64,000 nucleotides of DNA from Pandoraea faecigallinarum (GCF_001029105.3 NZ_CP011807.3:5084001-5148000); one strand, 5' to 3'; shown: positions 1 to 8,986, numbered from the stretch's first letter. Made by a program: numbers and translations. The notes: generated by a model from the sequence alone, not told the origin.

Positions 1-1
1 C

Positions 2-661
2 GGCGGCGCGGCACAGACCACGCTGGGTCTGCCGGCCACCATCGCCGCGGGCGGCGCCGCCGTTACGTCGACCGGCGTGGCTTCGCAATTCCAGACCACG
101 CTGTCGACCGGCGACCTGACCTTCACGGTCAACGGCGTCGCTCACGACATCACCGGCACGTTCAAGAGCTCGGCTGACCTGGCAACCGCCATCAACTCGG
201 CGAACATCGGCATCAACGCGTTCATCGATTCGGCCGGCGCAATGCACATCAGCTCGGGCCAGTCGTTCGCGATCTCGTCGACCAACGCTGGTACGCCGAC
301 GACCCTGCAACAGCTCGGCCTGACCGCCGGTACGTACACGACGTCGGGCAGCCTGGCTACCGCCGACGTGAAGACGGTCAACAACGCCACGCTGATGCTC
401 TCGCAGATCGACGCGGCCATCACGACGGTCGACTCGTTCAACGCAACGCTGGGTGCTACGCAAAACCGCTTCCAGTCGACGATCTCGAGCCTGTCGACCA
501 CGACGCAAAACCTGACGCAAGCGCGTTCGGGCGTGCAAGACACGGACTACGCAGCGGAAACGGCCAACCTGACCCGCTCGCAGATCCTGCAGCAAGCCGG
601 TATCTCGATGCTGTCGCAAGCCAACCAGCTGCCGCAGCAAGTGCTCAAGCTCCTCCAGTAA
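2..661 (+). CDS. fliC: Flagellin, C-terminal part (5' end outside window)
   Basis: This is the filament subunit, exported through the flagellar type III system and polymerised under the FliD cap. The reading frame is open to the left edge, so only the last 219 residues are present; the GTG at 77 is internal and not a start. The last ~85 residues form the conserved D0/D1 C-terminal helix of flagellins (ARSGVQDTDYAAETANLTR, then a heptad-rich stretch ending in VLKLLQ). The upstream part is the variable Thr/Ser/Gly-rich D2-type region with a TVNGVAHDITG segment typical of flagellin internal repeats. It is followed by a hairpin and then fliD on the same strand. Identification is certain from the C-terminus; the promoter lies outside the window. 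Confidence 0.97.
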   Translation, partial: GGAAQTTLGLPATIAAGGAAVTSTGVASQFQTTLSTGDLTFTVNGVAHDITGTFKSSADLATAINSANIGINAFIDSAGAMHISSGQSFAISSTNAGTPTTLQQLGLTAGTYTTSGSLATADVKTVNNATLMLSQIDAAITTVDSFNATLGATQNRFQSTISSLSTTTQNLTQARSGVQDTDYAAETANLTRSQILQQAGISMLSQANQLPQQVLKLLQ

Positions 662-684
662 TACCGGAGCGGCACTGAAGTCAA

Positions 685-706
685 ACCGCGCGCTTCGGCG
701 CGCGGT
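685..706 (+). terminator. Hairpin after fliC, probable terminator or 3' stabiliser
   Basis: There is a perfect 9-bp GC-rich stem (ACCGCGCGC / GCGCGCGGT) closed by a UUCG tetraloop, 24 bases after the fliC stop. No clear T-tract follows, so it may terminate only partly or protect the fliC mRNA 3' end. Confidence 0.6.
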
Positions 707-818
707 CCGCCGGCGGCGTCACTGCATCAAGCGGTGCCGCCGCCTTTAGCTTTACAGACCGGCCTGTCGCGGCACGCCGGCAAGCAAGCCCAAGTTCAAC
801 AAAGCGAGAGCAGAAAAC

Positions 819-2867
819 ATGGCAACTTCAACGTCTTCGAGCGGCAGCATTTCCTCTCCCGGCATCGGCTCCGGGCTGGACGTCAATGCGCTCGTCACGA
901 GTTTAATGCAGCCTGCCAATAACAAGCTCACGCTGCTGAAGAACCAGGAATCCAGCTACCAGACCAAGCTCTCCGCGCTCGGCCAATTGCAGTCCTCGCT
1001 GTCCGCGTTCCAGGCGTCGCTGCTGACGCTGTCGAGCGCGTCGCAGTACCTCCAGATGTCGGCGAGCGTCGGCGACAACACGATTCTCACGGCATCGAGC
1101 AGCACCGGTGCGGCAGCCGGCGCGTACAGCGTCAACATCTCGCAACTGGCGCAGGCGCAAAGCCTGTCGACGAGCGGGGTGGCCAACCAGACGAGCGCCA
1201 TCGGCTCGGGCACCCCGACCAAGCTGACTTTCTCGTTCGGTACGATCTCGGGCGGCACGCTCACCGACGGCACGTACTCGGGCGCGAGCTTCACCGCCAA
1301 CGCCTCGCAGCAGCCGGTGACGATCACCATCGACAGCAGCAACAACTCGCTGCAGGGGATTCGCGACGCAATCAACGCGTCCGGCGCGCCGGTCAATGCC
1401 ACGATCGTCAACGACGGCAGCAACACCCCCTATCGTCTCGTGCTCACGTCGAAGACGACGGGCGAGAACATGAGCATGAACATCAGCGCGGCCGCCGGCG
1501 GCGACGCGACGATTGCCAACATGCTCACCTACGACGCGACCGGCACGCAGAACCTCACGCAGACGGCCGCGGCACAGAACGCCAAGCTCACTGTCAACGG
1601 TCTGGCGATCACCAGCGCCACGAACAGCGTGCAGAACGCCGTGCAGGGCCTGTCGCTGTCGCTCGTGAAGACAGGCACCACCACGGTCACGCTGACCAAC
1701 AATTCAAGCGCGGTGACCTCCGCCGTGCAGAGCTTTGTCACCGCGTACAACACGCTGCAAAGCACGATGAACACGCTCACCAAGTACGATCCGACAGGTC
1801 AGGCGACCGGCGCGCTCATTGGTGACTCGACTGTCAACCTGGTGCAAACGCAGTTGCAGCAGATTCTTAACGGCCGGCTGCCCGGCGTGCAGAGCACGGG
1901 CCTCACGTCGCTCGCGCAGATCGGCGTGAACTTCCAGAACGATGGCACGCTGTCGGTGGACACCAGCGCGCTGAACAAGGCGATGTCGAGCGGCAACGGC
2001 TTCCAGCAACTCGCTTCGCTGCTCGCCACCAACGGTATCAGCACGGACAGTCTGGTAACGTACAACAGCTCGTCGAGCAAGACGCAGCCGGGCAACTACG
2101 CCGTGAACATCACGCAGGTGGCCACGCAGGGCACCGCGACCGGCTCGGTAACGCTCGCCGCAAGCACCACGATCTCCTCGACGAACAACCAGCTCAATAT
2201 CCTGCTCGACGGCAACAATGCGAGCGTGGTGATCCCGCCGGGCACCTACACGGCCGACCAGCTTGCTACGGCCATCCAGGCGGCGATCAACGGCAACAGC
2301 GTCTTCTCGGCTGCCGGCTCGGGCGTGAGCGTGGCGCAGAAGAACGGCGTTCTGACCATCACGTCGAATCGCTACGGCTCGGCGTCGCGCGTGCAGGTCA
2401 CGGGCGGCTCGGCGCTGGATACCGTGTTCGGCACCAACACGCTCAAGACGGGGGTCGACGTGCAAGGGACGATCGGCGGCATGTCGGCCGTCGGCACCGG
2501 CCAGACACTCACCGGCGGCGCCGGCACCGCGGTCGACGGACTCAAGCTCACGATCGGCGGCACGAACACGGGCAGTCGGGGCACGGTGGCGTTCTCGCAG
2601 GGCTACGCGTCGCTGCTGAACAATCAGGTGACGGACTTCCTGAGCACCAAGGGCGCCATTTCATCGGCCACGAACAGCCTGAACACCACGATCAAGCAGA
2701 TCCAGCAGCAGGAATCGGATTGGCAGGATCAGATGACGCAGATGCAGAACCGCTATCTGGCGCAATTCACGGCACTGGATGCAACGATGGCCAAGCTGCA
2801 AAACACCAGCGACTACCTCAAGCAGGTGCTGGGGGGTAGCTCGTCCTCGTCGTCGTCCTCGAAGTAA
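819..2867 (+). CDS. fliD: Flagellar filament cap protein FliD (HAP2)
   Basis: FliD forms the cap at the filament tip and guides flagellin folding. The 682-residue product starts with the FliD N-terminal signature (SSPGIGSGLDVNALVTSLM) and a heptad-rich helix at about 25-80. It ends with the C-terminal helical region (residues ~590-670, rich in Gln/Leu) and a poly-Ser tail. It is clearly longer than enteric FliD (about 470 residues). The extra length is a second GNYAVNITQ-type beta module at about 420-560 that resembles the GAYSVNISQ module near residue 105, suggesting an internal domain duplication. It is followed after 15 bases by fliS, as expected for fliDST. Confidence 0.96.
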   Translation: MATSTSSSGSISSPGIGSGLDVNALVTSLMQPANNKLTLLKNQESSYQTKLSALGQLQSSLSAFQASLLTLSSASQYLQMSASVGDNTILTASSSTGAAAGAYSVNISQLAQAQSLSTSGVANQTSAIGSGTPTKLTFSFGTISGGTLTDGTYSGASFTANASQQPVTITIDSSNNSLQGIRDAINASGAPVNATIVNDGSNTPYRLVLTSKTTGENMSMNISAAAGGDATIANMLTYDATGTQNLTQTAAAQNAKLTVNGLAITSATNSVQNAVQGLSLSLVKTGTTTVTLTNNSSAVTSAVQSFVTAYNTLQSTMNTLTKYDPTGQATGALIGDSTVNLVQTQLQQILNGRLPGVQSTGLTSLAQIGVNFQNDGTLSVDTSALNKAMSSGNGFQQLASLLATNGISTDSLVTYNSSSSKTQPGNYAVNITQVATQGTATGSVTLAASTTISSTNNQLNILLDGNNASVVIPPGTYTADQLATAIQAAINGNSVFSAAGSGVSVAQKNGVLTITSNRYGSASRVQVTGGSALDTVFGTNTLKTGVDVQGTIGGMSAVGTGQTLTGGAGTAVDGLKLTIGGTNTGSRGTVAFSQGYASLLNNQVTDFLSTKGAISSATNSLNTTIKQIQQQESDWQDQMTQMQNRYLAQFTALDATMAKLQNTSDYLKQVLGGSSSSSSSSK

Positions 2868-2882
2868 GCGGCGGAGACATTC

Positions 2883-3317
2883 ATGTACGGACAGAACGCC
2901 GCCAATGCATATCGCAAGGTCGGGCTCGAGACCGGCGTCATCGCCGCAAGCCCGCATCAGCTCATCGTGATGCTGTTCGACGGCGCCAAGGCTGCGCTCA
3001 CCAAGGCGCGTATTCACTTCGAAGCCGGCCACATCGGCGAACGCGGTCAGGCGATCTCGAAGGCAATCGAAATCATCGGGGGCCTGCGCGATGGCCTGAA
3101 TATGGAAGTCGGTGGGGAACTGTCACGCAATCTGCGTGATCTCTACGACTACATGGGGCGACGTCTGCTCGAAGCGAATCTCGAGAACGACGTGGCCAAG
3201 GTACAAGAAGTCGACACCCTGCTCGACACCATTGCATCGGCCTGGCGAGCGATCGCTCCGGCTGCCGGCACGGGTGCCCCCGCCGCTCAGGCGGGCACCG
3301 GAGTGCGCTATGAATGA
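2883..3317 (+). CDS. fliS: Flagellin export chaperone FliS
   Basis: FliS binds the C-terminal helix of flagellin in the cytoplasm, prevents premature polymerisation and delivers it to FlhA. The 144-residue protein opens with the family signature (YGQNAANAYRKVGLETGVIAA, residues 2-22, followed by SPHQLIVMLFDG) and continues as a four-helix bundle. It is slightly longer than the usual ~130 residues because of an Ala/Gly-rich tail. A GGAG element lies a few bases before the ATG. Its stop overlaps the fliT start by 8 bases (ATGAATGA), so fliS and fliT are probably translationally coupled. Confidence 0.96.
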   Translation: MYGQNAANAYRKVGLETGVIAASPHQLIVMLFDGAKAALTKARIHFEAGHIGERGQAISKAIEIIGGLRDGLNMEVGGELSRNLRDLYDYMGRRLLEANLENDVAKVQEVDTLLDTIASAWRAIAPAAGTGAPAAQAGTGVRYE

Positions 3318-3648
3318 AGCGACGACTTTGCTGAACTGCTACGAAAGTATTGCCAACCTCACGGAGCGTATGCTCGGCGTGGCGCGCGACGGTGACTGGG
3401 ATGCGCTCATCGACCTGGAGACGCAGTATCGGGCGCAGGTCGACTCGATCAAGCAGCTCGACGCCGATCTGCCGCTCTCGGACGACGAACGTTCGCGCAA
3501 GCACGCCATCATCCGCCGCATTCTGGCCGACGATGCCGCCATTCGCGATCTGGCGGTTCCCCATCTGGCGCATCTCGACGCCATGATCAACAGCACGCGC
3601 CGTCAACGTGCCCTGCACGAAGTCTACGGCCTGAACCTGGGCGCCTGA
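3310..3648 (+). CDS. fliT: Flagellar chaperone FliT
   Basis: FliT-type chaperones bind FliD and, in enteric bacteria, also FlhDC, linking cap export to gene expression. The 112-residue helical protein is recognised mainly by position after fliS and by its size. It has a typical helical start (LLNCYESIANLTERML) and a charged second helix. I chose the ATG at 3310 because it overlaps the fliS stop; an upstream in-frame ATG at 3112 would lie inside fliS. Sequence conservation in this family is low, so the call is partly from context. Confidence 0.87.
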   Translation: MNEATTLLNCYESIANLTERMLGVARDGDWDALIDLETQYRAQVDSIKQLDADLPLSDDERSRKHAIIRRILADDAAIRDLAVPHLAHLDAMINSTRRQRALHEVYGLNLGA

Positions 3649-3689
3649 CGCGCGCTGCGCGTCACGTCGCCCGCATCTCGGAGTAAGGC

Positions 3690-5096
3690 ATGGCCGGTCT
3701 CGATTCGGTTCTGGCCGCGACACTCGCCCGGCGGCTCGACTCGTTGCTCGGGATGGGACAGGGCGTCTCCTCGACCACCGCGCCCAATGCCATTGCCGGC
3801 TCCCAGCCGGCCGGCGATGCGACCTCCGCGCTTGGCGACCTTGCCACCAAAGCTTCACCGACGGCCGTTGCGCCCGGCAACGCGACATCGCAATCCGCCG
3901 CCCGCGCCCCTACGCCGGTTCAGCAGGCGACGCTGTCCGCTGCCGCCCGGACCATCGACACGATCCTGCGTCTCGCCCCCGATTCGCCGGGGCCTGTGCA
4001 GGCGAGTGCGCCCGTGTGGCCCGCCGCGCCCGGCACCGGGGCGCCGGCGCTGGCGCCGTTGGTCGCGGCAGCGTTAAAGGAAGCGCTGTCGACGAGCGGA
4101 CTCTTTTACGAATCGCATTTGTCGCAATGGGCCTCGGGCAGCCGTTCGTTCGAGCAGTTGCAGGCCGAGCCGCAGTTGCGCTGGCCGGCGTCTGCCAATC
4201 TGGCGGCACAGTTGCGCGCGGCCGGCGCCGACGCCACGCTGCCCGGCCCCGGCCCTCTGACACGTCTGCTCGGCCCCGCGGGCGGCGAAGCCGCGCTGGC
4301 AACGGGATGGCCGAACCTGAGTCCGTCGGCGCTGAGTTCGTCGACGCTGCCCACGGCCACGCCGAATCCATTGCCCGCGCAGCCCGGCTTGCCGGGGCAG
4401 GGAGAACAGGCGGCAAGCGCCGACGGCGGCCCGCGCGCGAGTGCAAATCCTCCGAATACCGCGAACGCGCTTGCGCATGCCGCCAGCGTGGCGCATACGA
4501 CGAGCGGCGTGTTGCCGTCCGGGCATGACGGCGACGCGTCGCTGGCGGCCGACGGCACCCCCGCGTCCGCACAACAGCATGGGGCGGCCGGCGCGATCGC
4601 CGCCGTGGCGAACACCCCGGCGCAGAGCGTGACGTTGGTGCGTCAGCAGCTCGACATGCTCGTCAATCCGCAGTTTCAGTGGAACGGCATGGCGTGGCCC
4701 GGCGCGCCGATGGAGTGGCAGGTCGAGGAACGTCCCGGGCAGCCGTCGCCCGGCGAGGCGGCCGCACCGGCGACGTGGCACACCCATCTGCGTCTGACGC
4801 TACCCTCGCTGGGCACCATCGACGTCACGCTCGGCTTGTCGGGTCAACAGTTGCAGGCGCGATTGCTCGCGGATTCGGCGGCGTCCACCGACGTCCTGTC
4901 GAACGAAGGCGAAGACTTGCGCCGGCGGCTTGCGTCCGTCGGTCTGACGGCGAGTCAGTTGTCCTTCGGTGCGTTGACCGAGGCAGACGCGGGGTCAGAG
5001 GCAGGAGGCAAGGCGGCGACAGCGGCCGGCGCTGGCGCTGCCGACTTGCCGGTGCCTGTGAACGAAAGGCCGACCGACGCCGGAGGTGACGCATGA
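3690..5096 (+). CDS. FliK-like hook-length control domain protein (second FliK paralogue)
   Basis: The 468-residue product has a long Ala/Pro/Gly-rich, low-complexity first two thirds. The C-terminal domain, at about 340-440, carries the FliK/Flg_hook pattern (LRLTLPSLGTIDVTLGLSG, then LQARLLADS and LRRRLASVGLTASQLSFG). It is not the main fliK, which is at 11864-13324 inside fliFGHIJK. A GGAG-type site lies just before the ATG. Its stop overlaps the next gene by 4 bases (ATGA), tying it to a free-standing FlhB C-terminal homologue. Since FliK C-terminal domains act on FlhB-C, the pair probably forms a functional unit; the role (a second specificity-switch module, or a relic) is inference. Confidence 0.82.
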   Translation: MAGLDSVLAATLARRLDSLLGMGQGVSSTTAPNAIAGSQPAGDATSALGDLATKASPTAVAPGNATSQSAARAPTPVQQATLSAAARTIDTILRLAPDSPGPVQASAPVWPAAPGTGAPALAPLVAAALKEALSTSGLFYESHLSQWASGSRSFEQLQAEPQLRWPASANLAAQLRAAGADATLPGPGPLTRLLGPAGGEAALATGWPNLSPSALSSSTLPTATPNPLPAQPGLPGQGEQAASADGGPRASANPPNTANALAHAASVAHTTSGVLPSGHDGDASLAADGTPASAQQHGAAGAIAAVANTPAQSVTLVRQQLDMLVNPQFQWNGMAWPGAPMEWQVEERPGQPSPGEAAAPATWHTHLRLTLPSLGTIDVTLGLSGQQLQARLLADSAASTDVLSNEGEDLRRRLASVGLTASQLSFGALTEADAGSEAGGKAATAAGAGAADLPVPVNERPTDAGGDA

Positions 5097-5476
5097 CGTT
5101 GCCCCCGGAGCGCCGCACCGCGGTCGCACTGGCCTATGGTGCGAAAGACTCGGCGCCGCGTGTGGTGGCGAAGGGCTACGGCCTGCTCGCCGAGACCATC
5201 GTGCGCACTGCGCGCGAGCACGGCTTGTACGTCCACGAGTCGCCCGAACTGGTAAGCCTGCTGATGCAGGTCGATCTCGACCAGCGAATCCCGGCGCAGC
5301 TGTATCAGGCGGTCGCCGAACTGCTGGCGTGGCTCTACAAACTCGAGGCGGGCCGTGGCGGCAAGCCGCCGCCGCTGCCGCCGGGCATCGTCGCCGCGCA
5401 GGCGCCGGCCGACGGGTCCGCCCCGGACTCAGCCACCTCAGCCACCTCGCCGTCGCCCACGGCACCGTCCGCCTGA
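5093..5476 (+). CDS. Free-standing FlhB C-terminal-domain homologue (EscU/YscU/HrcU family)
   Basis: The 127-residue soluble protein aligns by eye with the FlhB cytoplasmic domain downstream of the NPTH cleavage site. It has AVALAYGAKDSAPRVVAKG where the FlhB of this window has AVALEYKDTMRAPRVLAKG, and IPAQLYQAVAELLAWLYKL against IPATLYTAVAEVLAWVFQL. It has no membrane segments and no NPTH. It therefore mimics the cleaved FlhB-CC fragment, like B. subtilis YlqH or enteric FlhX (from memory). The tail is Pro/Ala-rich. It overlaps the FliK-like gene by 4 bases and is followed by a bidirectional terminator. Confidence 0.85.
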   Translation: MTLPPERRTAVALAYGAKDSAPRVVAKGYGLLAETIVRTAREHGLYVHESPELVSLLMQVDLDQRIPAQLYQAVAELLAWLYKLEAGRGGKPPPLPPGIVAAQAPADGSAPDSATSATSPSPTAPSA

Positions 5477-5529
5477 GTCCTTCGGCCCTCGTCCCTCCGA
5501 CGGGCTGCACAACGCAGACGGACACAAAA

Positions 5530-5553
5530 AAGCCCCGTCGGCGGACGGGGCTT
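5530..5553. terminator. Bidirectional intrinsic terminator between the fliD operon and fliE
   Basis: A perfect 10-bp stem (AAGCCCCGTC / GACGGGGCTT) with a 4-base loop is preceded by a run of six A (a T-run on the minus strand) and followed by CTTCTT. It lies between convergent genes, the FlhB-like gene (+) and fliE (-), and can serve both. Confidence 0.88.
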
Positions 5554-5597
5554 CTTCGGAACCGATGCGGCCGATACTGGCCCGCCGTCAGACTCGC

Positions 5598-5933
5598 TCA
5601 GACCTGCATGTTCATCACGGTCGTGTAGGCCGAAACCAGCCGGTTGCGCACTTGCAGGCTCATCTGAAAGCCGACGTTGGCCTTTTGCAGATCGACCATC
5701 ACGTCGTTGAGCGCCACACCTGGCTCGCCCATTTCAAACGCCCTGGCCTGCGCTTCCGCGCCGTTCTGCGACGCCGACACACGCTTGAGCGAGGCTTCCA
5801 GTTCCGCGGCAAATCCGCCCGTCTTCGACACCGAACTCGCGCCGGCGCTCGTTGCGCCCATGATCGAGCCCGCCGCCTGCGACGCTACGCCGCCCAGCTT
5901 TTGCAGTACCGATTCGATCCCCGGAATGGCCAT
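5598..5933 (-). CDS. fliE: Hook-basal body complex protein FliE
   Basis: FliE joins the MS ring to the rod and is among the first rod substrates exported. The 111-residue protein has the family C-terminus (LNDVMVDLQKANVGFQMSLQ, then VRNRLVSAYTTVMNMQV) and a Gly/Ser/Ala-rich N-terminal half. AAGGGA lies about 9 bases before the ATG. The gene is monocistronic and divergent from fliF across 351 bases, the usual arrangement for fliE and fliF. Confidence 0.96.
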   Translation of the reverse strand: MAIPGIESVLQKLGGVASQAAGSIMGATSAGASSVSKTGGFAAELEASLKRVSASQNGAEAQARAFEMGEPGVALNDVMVDLQKANVGFQMSLQVRNRLVSAYTTVMNMQV

Positions 5934-6284
5934 GATGCTTGTCCCTTGCTCGTGTCAGTAACGCCGCCGGCGGCACACGTCATCGCGCAACGCACACCGG
6001 TTTGCCTTTTATCAGTCACGTCGGAGCTTACCACCGCCTGGCAAGCCCTCAATGCCTTAATTAACGGTAAAAGACCCGCCTAATCCTCGGAACGATTCCA
6101 CATTCGCCAACGAATAATCAGGACCATCGGCATCGTGCGCACCGTCACCCCGAGTCTTTCCGATCCTTAACGCTTCAAGGATGCGCGCGCGAAGCCAAGC
6201 GTACCCCGGAGAATTCTGTCGCATGTTAGTGAGCACTTCCACCGCGATGAACGTCAAGTCAACGCCCCTGGCGTGGAGCCGCGC
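5934..6284. other. Divergent fliE / fliF intergenic region (regulatory)
   Basis: This 351-base interval has no convincing gene. It is locally AT-rich around 6055-6080 (TTAATTAA at 6057-6064). It contains a small inverted repeat ATCCTT...AAGGAT (6163-6168 / 6177-6182). It should hold the FlhDC-dependent promoters for fliE (-) and fliF (+), but I cannot place an FlhDC box with confidence. Confidence 0.55.
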
Positions 6285-7982
6285 ATGAATGCCGCCACCC
6301 AGACGGCCGACGTCGCCGCCAAGCCGCCTCTGCTCGCGCAGTTGCGCTCCCGCGAGCGCCTGCCTTTGCTCATTGGCGGCGCGGCCCTCGTTGCATTGCT
6401 GATCGCCGTCTTCCTGTGGAGCCGTGCCCCCGATTACAAGGTGCTGTACAGCAACCTCAGCGATCGCGACGGCGGCGCCATCATCACGTCGCTGCAACAG
6501 ATGAACGTGCCGTACAAGTTTGCCGAGGGCGGCGGTGCCATTCTGGTGCCGTCGGAGCAGGTGCACGACGTACGCCTTCGTCTGGCGTCTCAAGGGCTGC
6601 CCAAGGGCGGTCTGGTCGGCTTCGAACTGATGGACAACCAGAAGTTCGGCATCAGCCAGTTCGCCGAACAGGTCAATTACCAGCGCGCGCTCGAAGGCGA
6701 ACTCGCGCGCTCGGTCGAATCGCTCTCCGCCGTGCAGGCCGCTCGCGTGCACCTCGCGATCCCGAAACCCTCGGTGTTCGTGCGCGAACAACAGAAGCCG
6801 AGCGCCTCGGTGCTCGTCACGCTCTATCCGGGCCGCGTCCTCGACGATGCCCAGGTCAGCGCCATCGTGCACATGGTTGCGTCGAGCGTGCCGGAACTGC
6901 CGGTCAAGAACGTGACGGTGCTCGACCAGAACGGCAACCTGCTGTCCGCACAAAGCGGCAACGCGCTGGGTCTGGACGCCAGCCAGCTCAAGTATGTTCG
7001 CGAACTCGAACAGTCCTACGCCCGCCGCATCGAAGCGATTCTTAACCCGATCGTCGGCCCGGGTAACGTGCACGCGCAGGTCACCGCCGACGTCGACTTC
7101 AATCAGGTCGAGCAGACTTCGGAGAACTACAAGCCGAACTCGGGCGAGCAAGCGGTGCGCAGCCAGCAGAGCAGCGAGGCATCGCAGATCGGTGCGAACG
7201 CCGTGGGCGGCGTGCCGGGCGCGCTGTCGAACCAGCCGCCGGGTCAGGCCACGGCACCGATCACGCAGCAACAACAGCAACAGTTCGCCCAGCAAGGCGC
7301 CACGCCGCCGGGTGCCGCGAGCGCGCCGCAAGGCCCGCGCAGCGACCGCAAGGACGCCACGGTCAATTACGAAGTCGACCGCACGATTCGTCACGTGCAA
7401 CAGGCCACGGGCGGTCTGAAGCGCCTCTCGGCCGCCATCGTCGTGAATTACCGCCCGGGTACCGACGCGAAGGGCAAGCCGGCCATGGTGGCTCTCACGC
7501 AGGCGCAACTCGACCAGATCCAGAATCTGTCGAAGGAAGCCATCGGCTTCTCCGGCCAGCGCGGCGACACGATCAACATCGTGAACAGCGCGTTCACGGT
7601 CGAGGAAGATCCGGAAGCCAATCTGCCGTGGTGGCGTCAGCGCCAGAACATCGAACTGGCCAAGCAGGTCGGCAAGTGGGCGCTCATCGGTCTGATCGGT
7701 CTGTATCTGTGGTTCGGCGTAATTCGCCCGGCCATTCGCAAGCACCTGGCCCCGCCGCCGCCGGCAGAACCGTCGCTCGCCGGTGCGGGCGGCGCAAGTG
7801 GGGGCGCTGCGGGTGTCGACGGCGAGCCAGGCGAGGAGGCCGACGGCGAAGCCGGCAAGCGAGGCGAACTGAGCGCCTACGAACGTAATTTGCAGTACGC
7901 ACGCCAAGTGGCGCGACAGGATCCGAAGATCGTGGCAACGGTAGTCAAAGCATGGGTGGGTGGTGGCGATGAACGCGGCTGA
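6285..7982 (+). CDS. fliF: Flagellar MS-ring protein FliF
   Basis: FliF forms the inner-membrane MS ring, the base on which switch and export gate assemble. From the ATG at 6285 (GGAG 6 bases upstream) the product is 565 residues; the GTG at 6273 is less likely. A first membrane segment lies at about 26-45, followed by the YscJ/FliF ring-building domains (YKVLYSNL, RVHLAIPKPSVFVRE). A Gln/Pro-rich linker is at ~325-350 and a second membrane segment at about 465-481. The cytoplasmic tail ends in an acidic FliG-binding helix (YARQVARQDPKIVATVVKAW). It overlaps fliG by 14 bases. Confidence 0.97.
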   Translation: MNAATQTADVAAKPPLLAQLRSRERLPLLIGGAALVALLIAVFLWSRAPDYKVLYSNLSDRDGGAIITSLQQMNVPYKFAEGGGAILVPSEQVHDVRLRLASQGLPKGGLVGFELMDNQKFGISQFAEQVNYQRALEGELARSVESLSAVQAARVHLAIPKPSVFVREQQKPSASVLVTLYPGRVLDDAQVSAIVHMVASSVPELPVKNVTVLDQNGNLLSAQSGNALGLDASQLKYVRELEQSYARRIEAILNPIVGPGNVHAQVTADVDFNQVEQTSENYKPNSGEQAVRSQQSSEASQIGANAVGGVPGALSNQPPGQATAPITQQQQQQFAQQGATPPGAASAPQGPRSDRKDATVNYEVDRTIRHVQQATGGLKRLSAAIVVNYRPGTDAKGKPAMVALTQAQLDQIQNLSKEAIGFSGQRGDTINIVNSAFTVEEDPEANLPWWRQRQNIELAKQVGKWALIGLIGLYLWFGVIRPAIRKHLAPPPPAEPSLAGAGGASGGAAGVDGEPGEEADGEAGKRGELSAYERNLQYARQVARQDPKIVATVVKAWVGGGDERG

Positions 7983-8967
7983 GGGACTCCAACGCAGCGC
8001 CATCCTTCTGATGTCGCTGGGCGAAGACGAGGCGGCGGAGGTCTTCAAGTACCTCGCGCCGCGTGAAGTACAGAAGCTCGGCGCGGCGATGGCCTCGCTG
8101 CGTCAGGTCACGCGCGACCAGATCGCCGACGTGCTGCAGGACTTCGTGCTCGAAGCCGAACAGCATTCGGCGCTCTCGCTCGATTCGTCCGAATACATCC
8201 GCTCGGTGCTCAACAAAGCGCTCGGCAACGACAAGGCCGCGGGGCTGATCGAGCGCATTCTGCAAGGTGGCGACACCAGCGGCATCGAAGGCCTGAAGTG
8301 GATGGACTCCACGGCCGTGGCCGAATTGATCCGTCACGAACATCCGCAGATCATCGCGACGATTCTCGTGCACCTCGACCGCGATCAGGCGTCGGAAGTG
8401 CTGGCCCTGTTCACCGAACGCCTGCGTAACGACGTGGTGCTGCGCATCGCCACGCTCGACGGTATTCAGCCAGCGGCGTTGCGCGAACTGAACGACGTGC
8501 TCACCAAGCTGCTTTCGGGCAGCGAGAACATCAAGCGCAGCCCGATGGGCGGCGTGCGTACGGCCGCGGAAATCCTCAACTACCTGGGCGGCGTGCACGA
8601 AGAATCGGTTATCGAAGCCGTGCGCAATTACGACTCGGATCTCGCGGCGAAGATCGTCGAAGAGATGTTCGTGTTCGAGAACCTGCTCGACGTGGAAGAC
8701 CGCAGCATTCAGGTGCTGCTCAAGGAAATCGAGTCCGAGTCGCTCATCATCGCGCTCAAGGGCGCGCCGGCCGAATTGCGCGAGAAGTTCTTCAGGAACA
8801 TGTCGGCTCGCGCGGCCGAACTGCTGCGCGAAGACCTCGAGTCGCGCGGACCGGTGCGTGTCTCGGAAGTCGAAGCCGAGCAGAAAAAGGTACTGCAAGT
8901 GGTGCGGCGCCTGGCCGATCAGGGCGCGATCGTGATCGGCGGCCGCGGCGACGACGCGTACGTGTAA
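7969..8967 (+). CDS. fliG: Flagellar motor switch protein FliG
   Basis: FliG is the rotor protein that contacts MotA and sets torque and direction. The 332-residue product matches the usual length. It has the N-terminal FliF-binding domain (GLQRSAILLMSLGEDEAAEV), the middle-domain EHPQ motif at about residue 126 and the C-terminal torque domain with charged helix (KIVEEMFVFENLLDVEDRSI). I take the ATG at 7969; two in-frame GTG codons at 7960 and 7963 are alternatives that would add three residues. It is coupled to fliF by overlap. Confidence 0.97.
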   Translation: MNAAEGLQRSAILLMSLGEDEAAEVFKYLAPREVQKLGAAMASLRQVTRDQIADVLQDFVLEAEQHSALSLDSSEYIRSVLNKALGNDKAAGLIERILQGGDTSGIEGLKWMDSTAVAELIRHEHPQIIATILVHLDRDQASEVLALFTERLRNDVVLRIATLDGIQPAALRELNDVLTKLLSGSENIKRSPMGGVRTAAEILNYLGGVHEESVIEAVRNYDSDLAAKIVEEMFVFENLLDVEDRSIQVLLKEIESESLIIALKGAPAELREKFFRNMSARAAELLREDLESRGPVRVSEVEAEQKKVLQVVRRLADQGAIVIGGRGDDAYV

Positions 8968-8986
8968 CGAAACGGGGCCCGCGCGT

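Noticed and set aside
5990..6080. Sigma-28 promoter for fliE (ACCGTTAA on the minus strand near 6062-6069)
   Set aside because: The -10-like element lacks a matching TAAA-type -35 at 11-12 bases. fliE is expected to be an early gene.
6057..8048. 663-codon minus-strand open frame opposite fliF
   Set aside because: It is the complement of a clear FliF gene and spans its promoter region; no sign of function.
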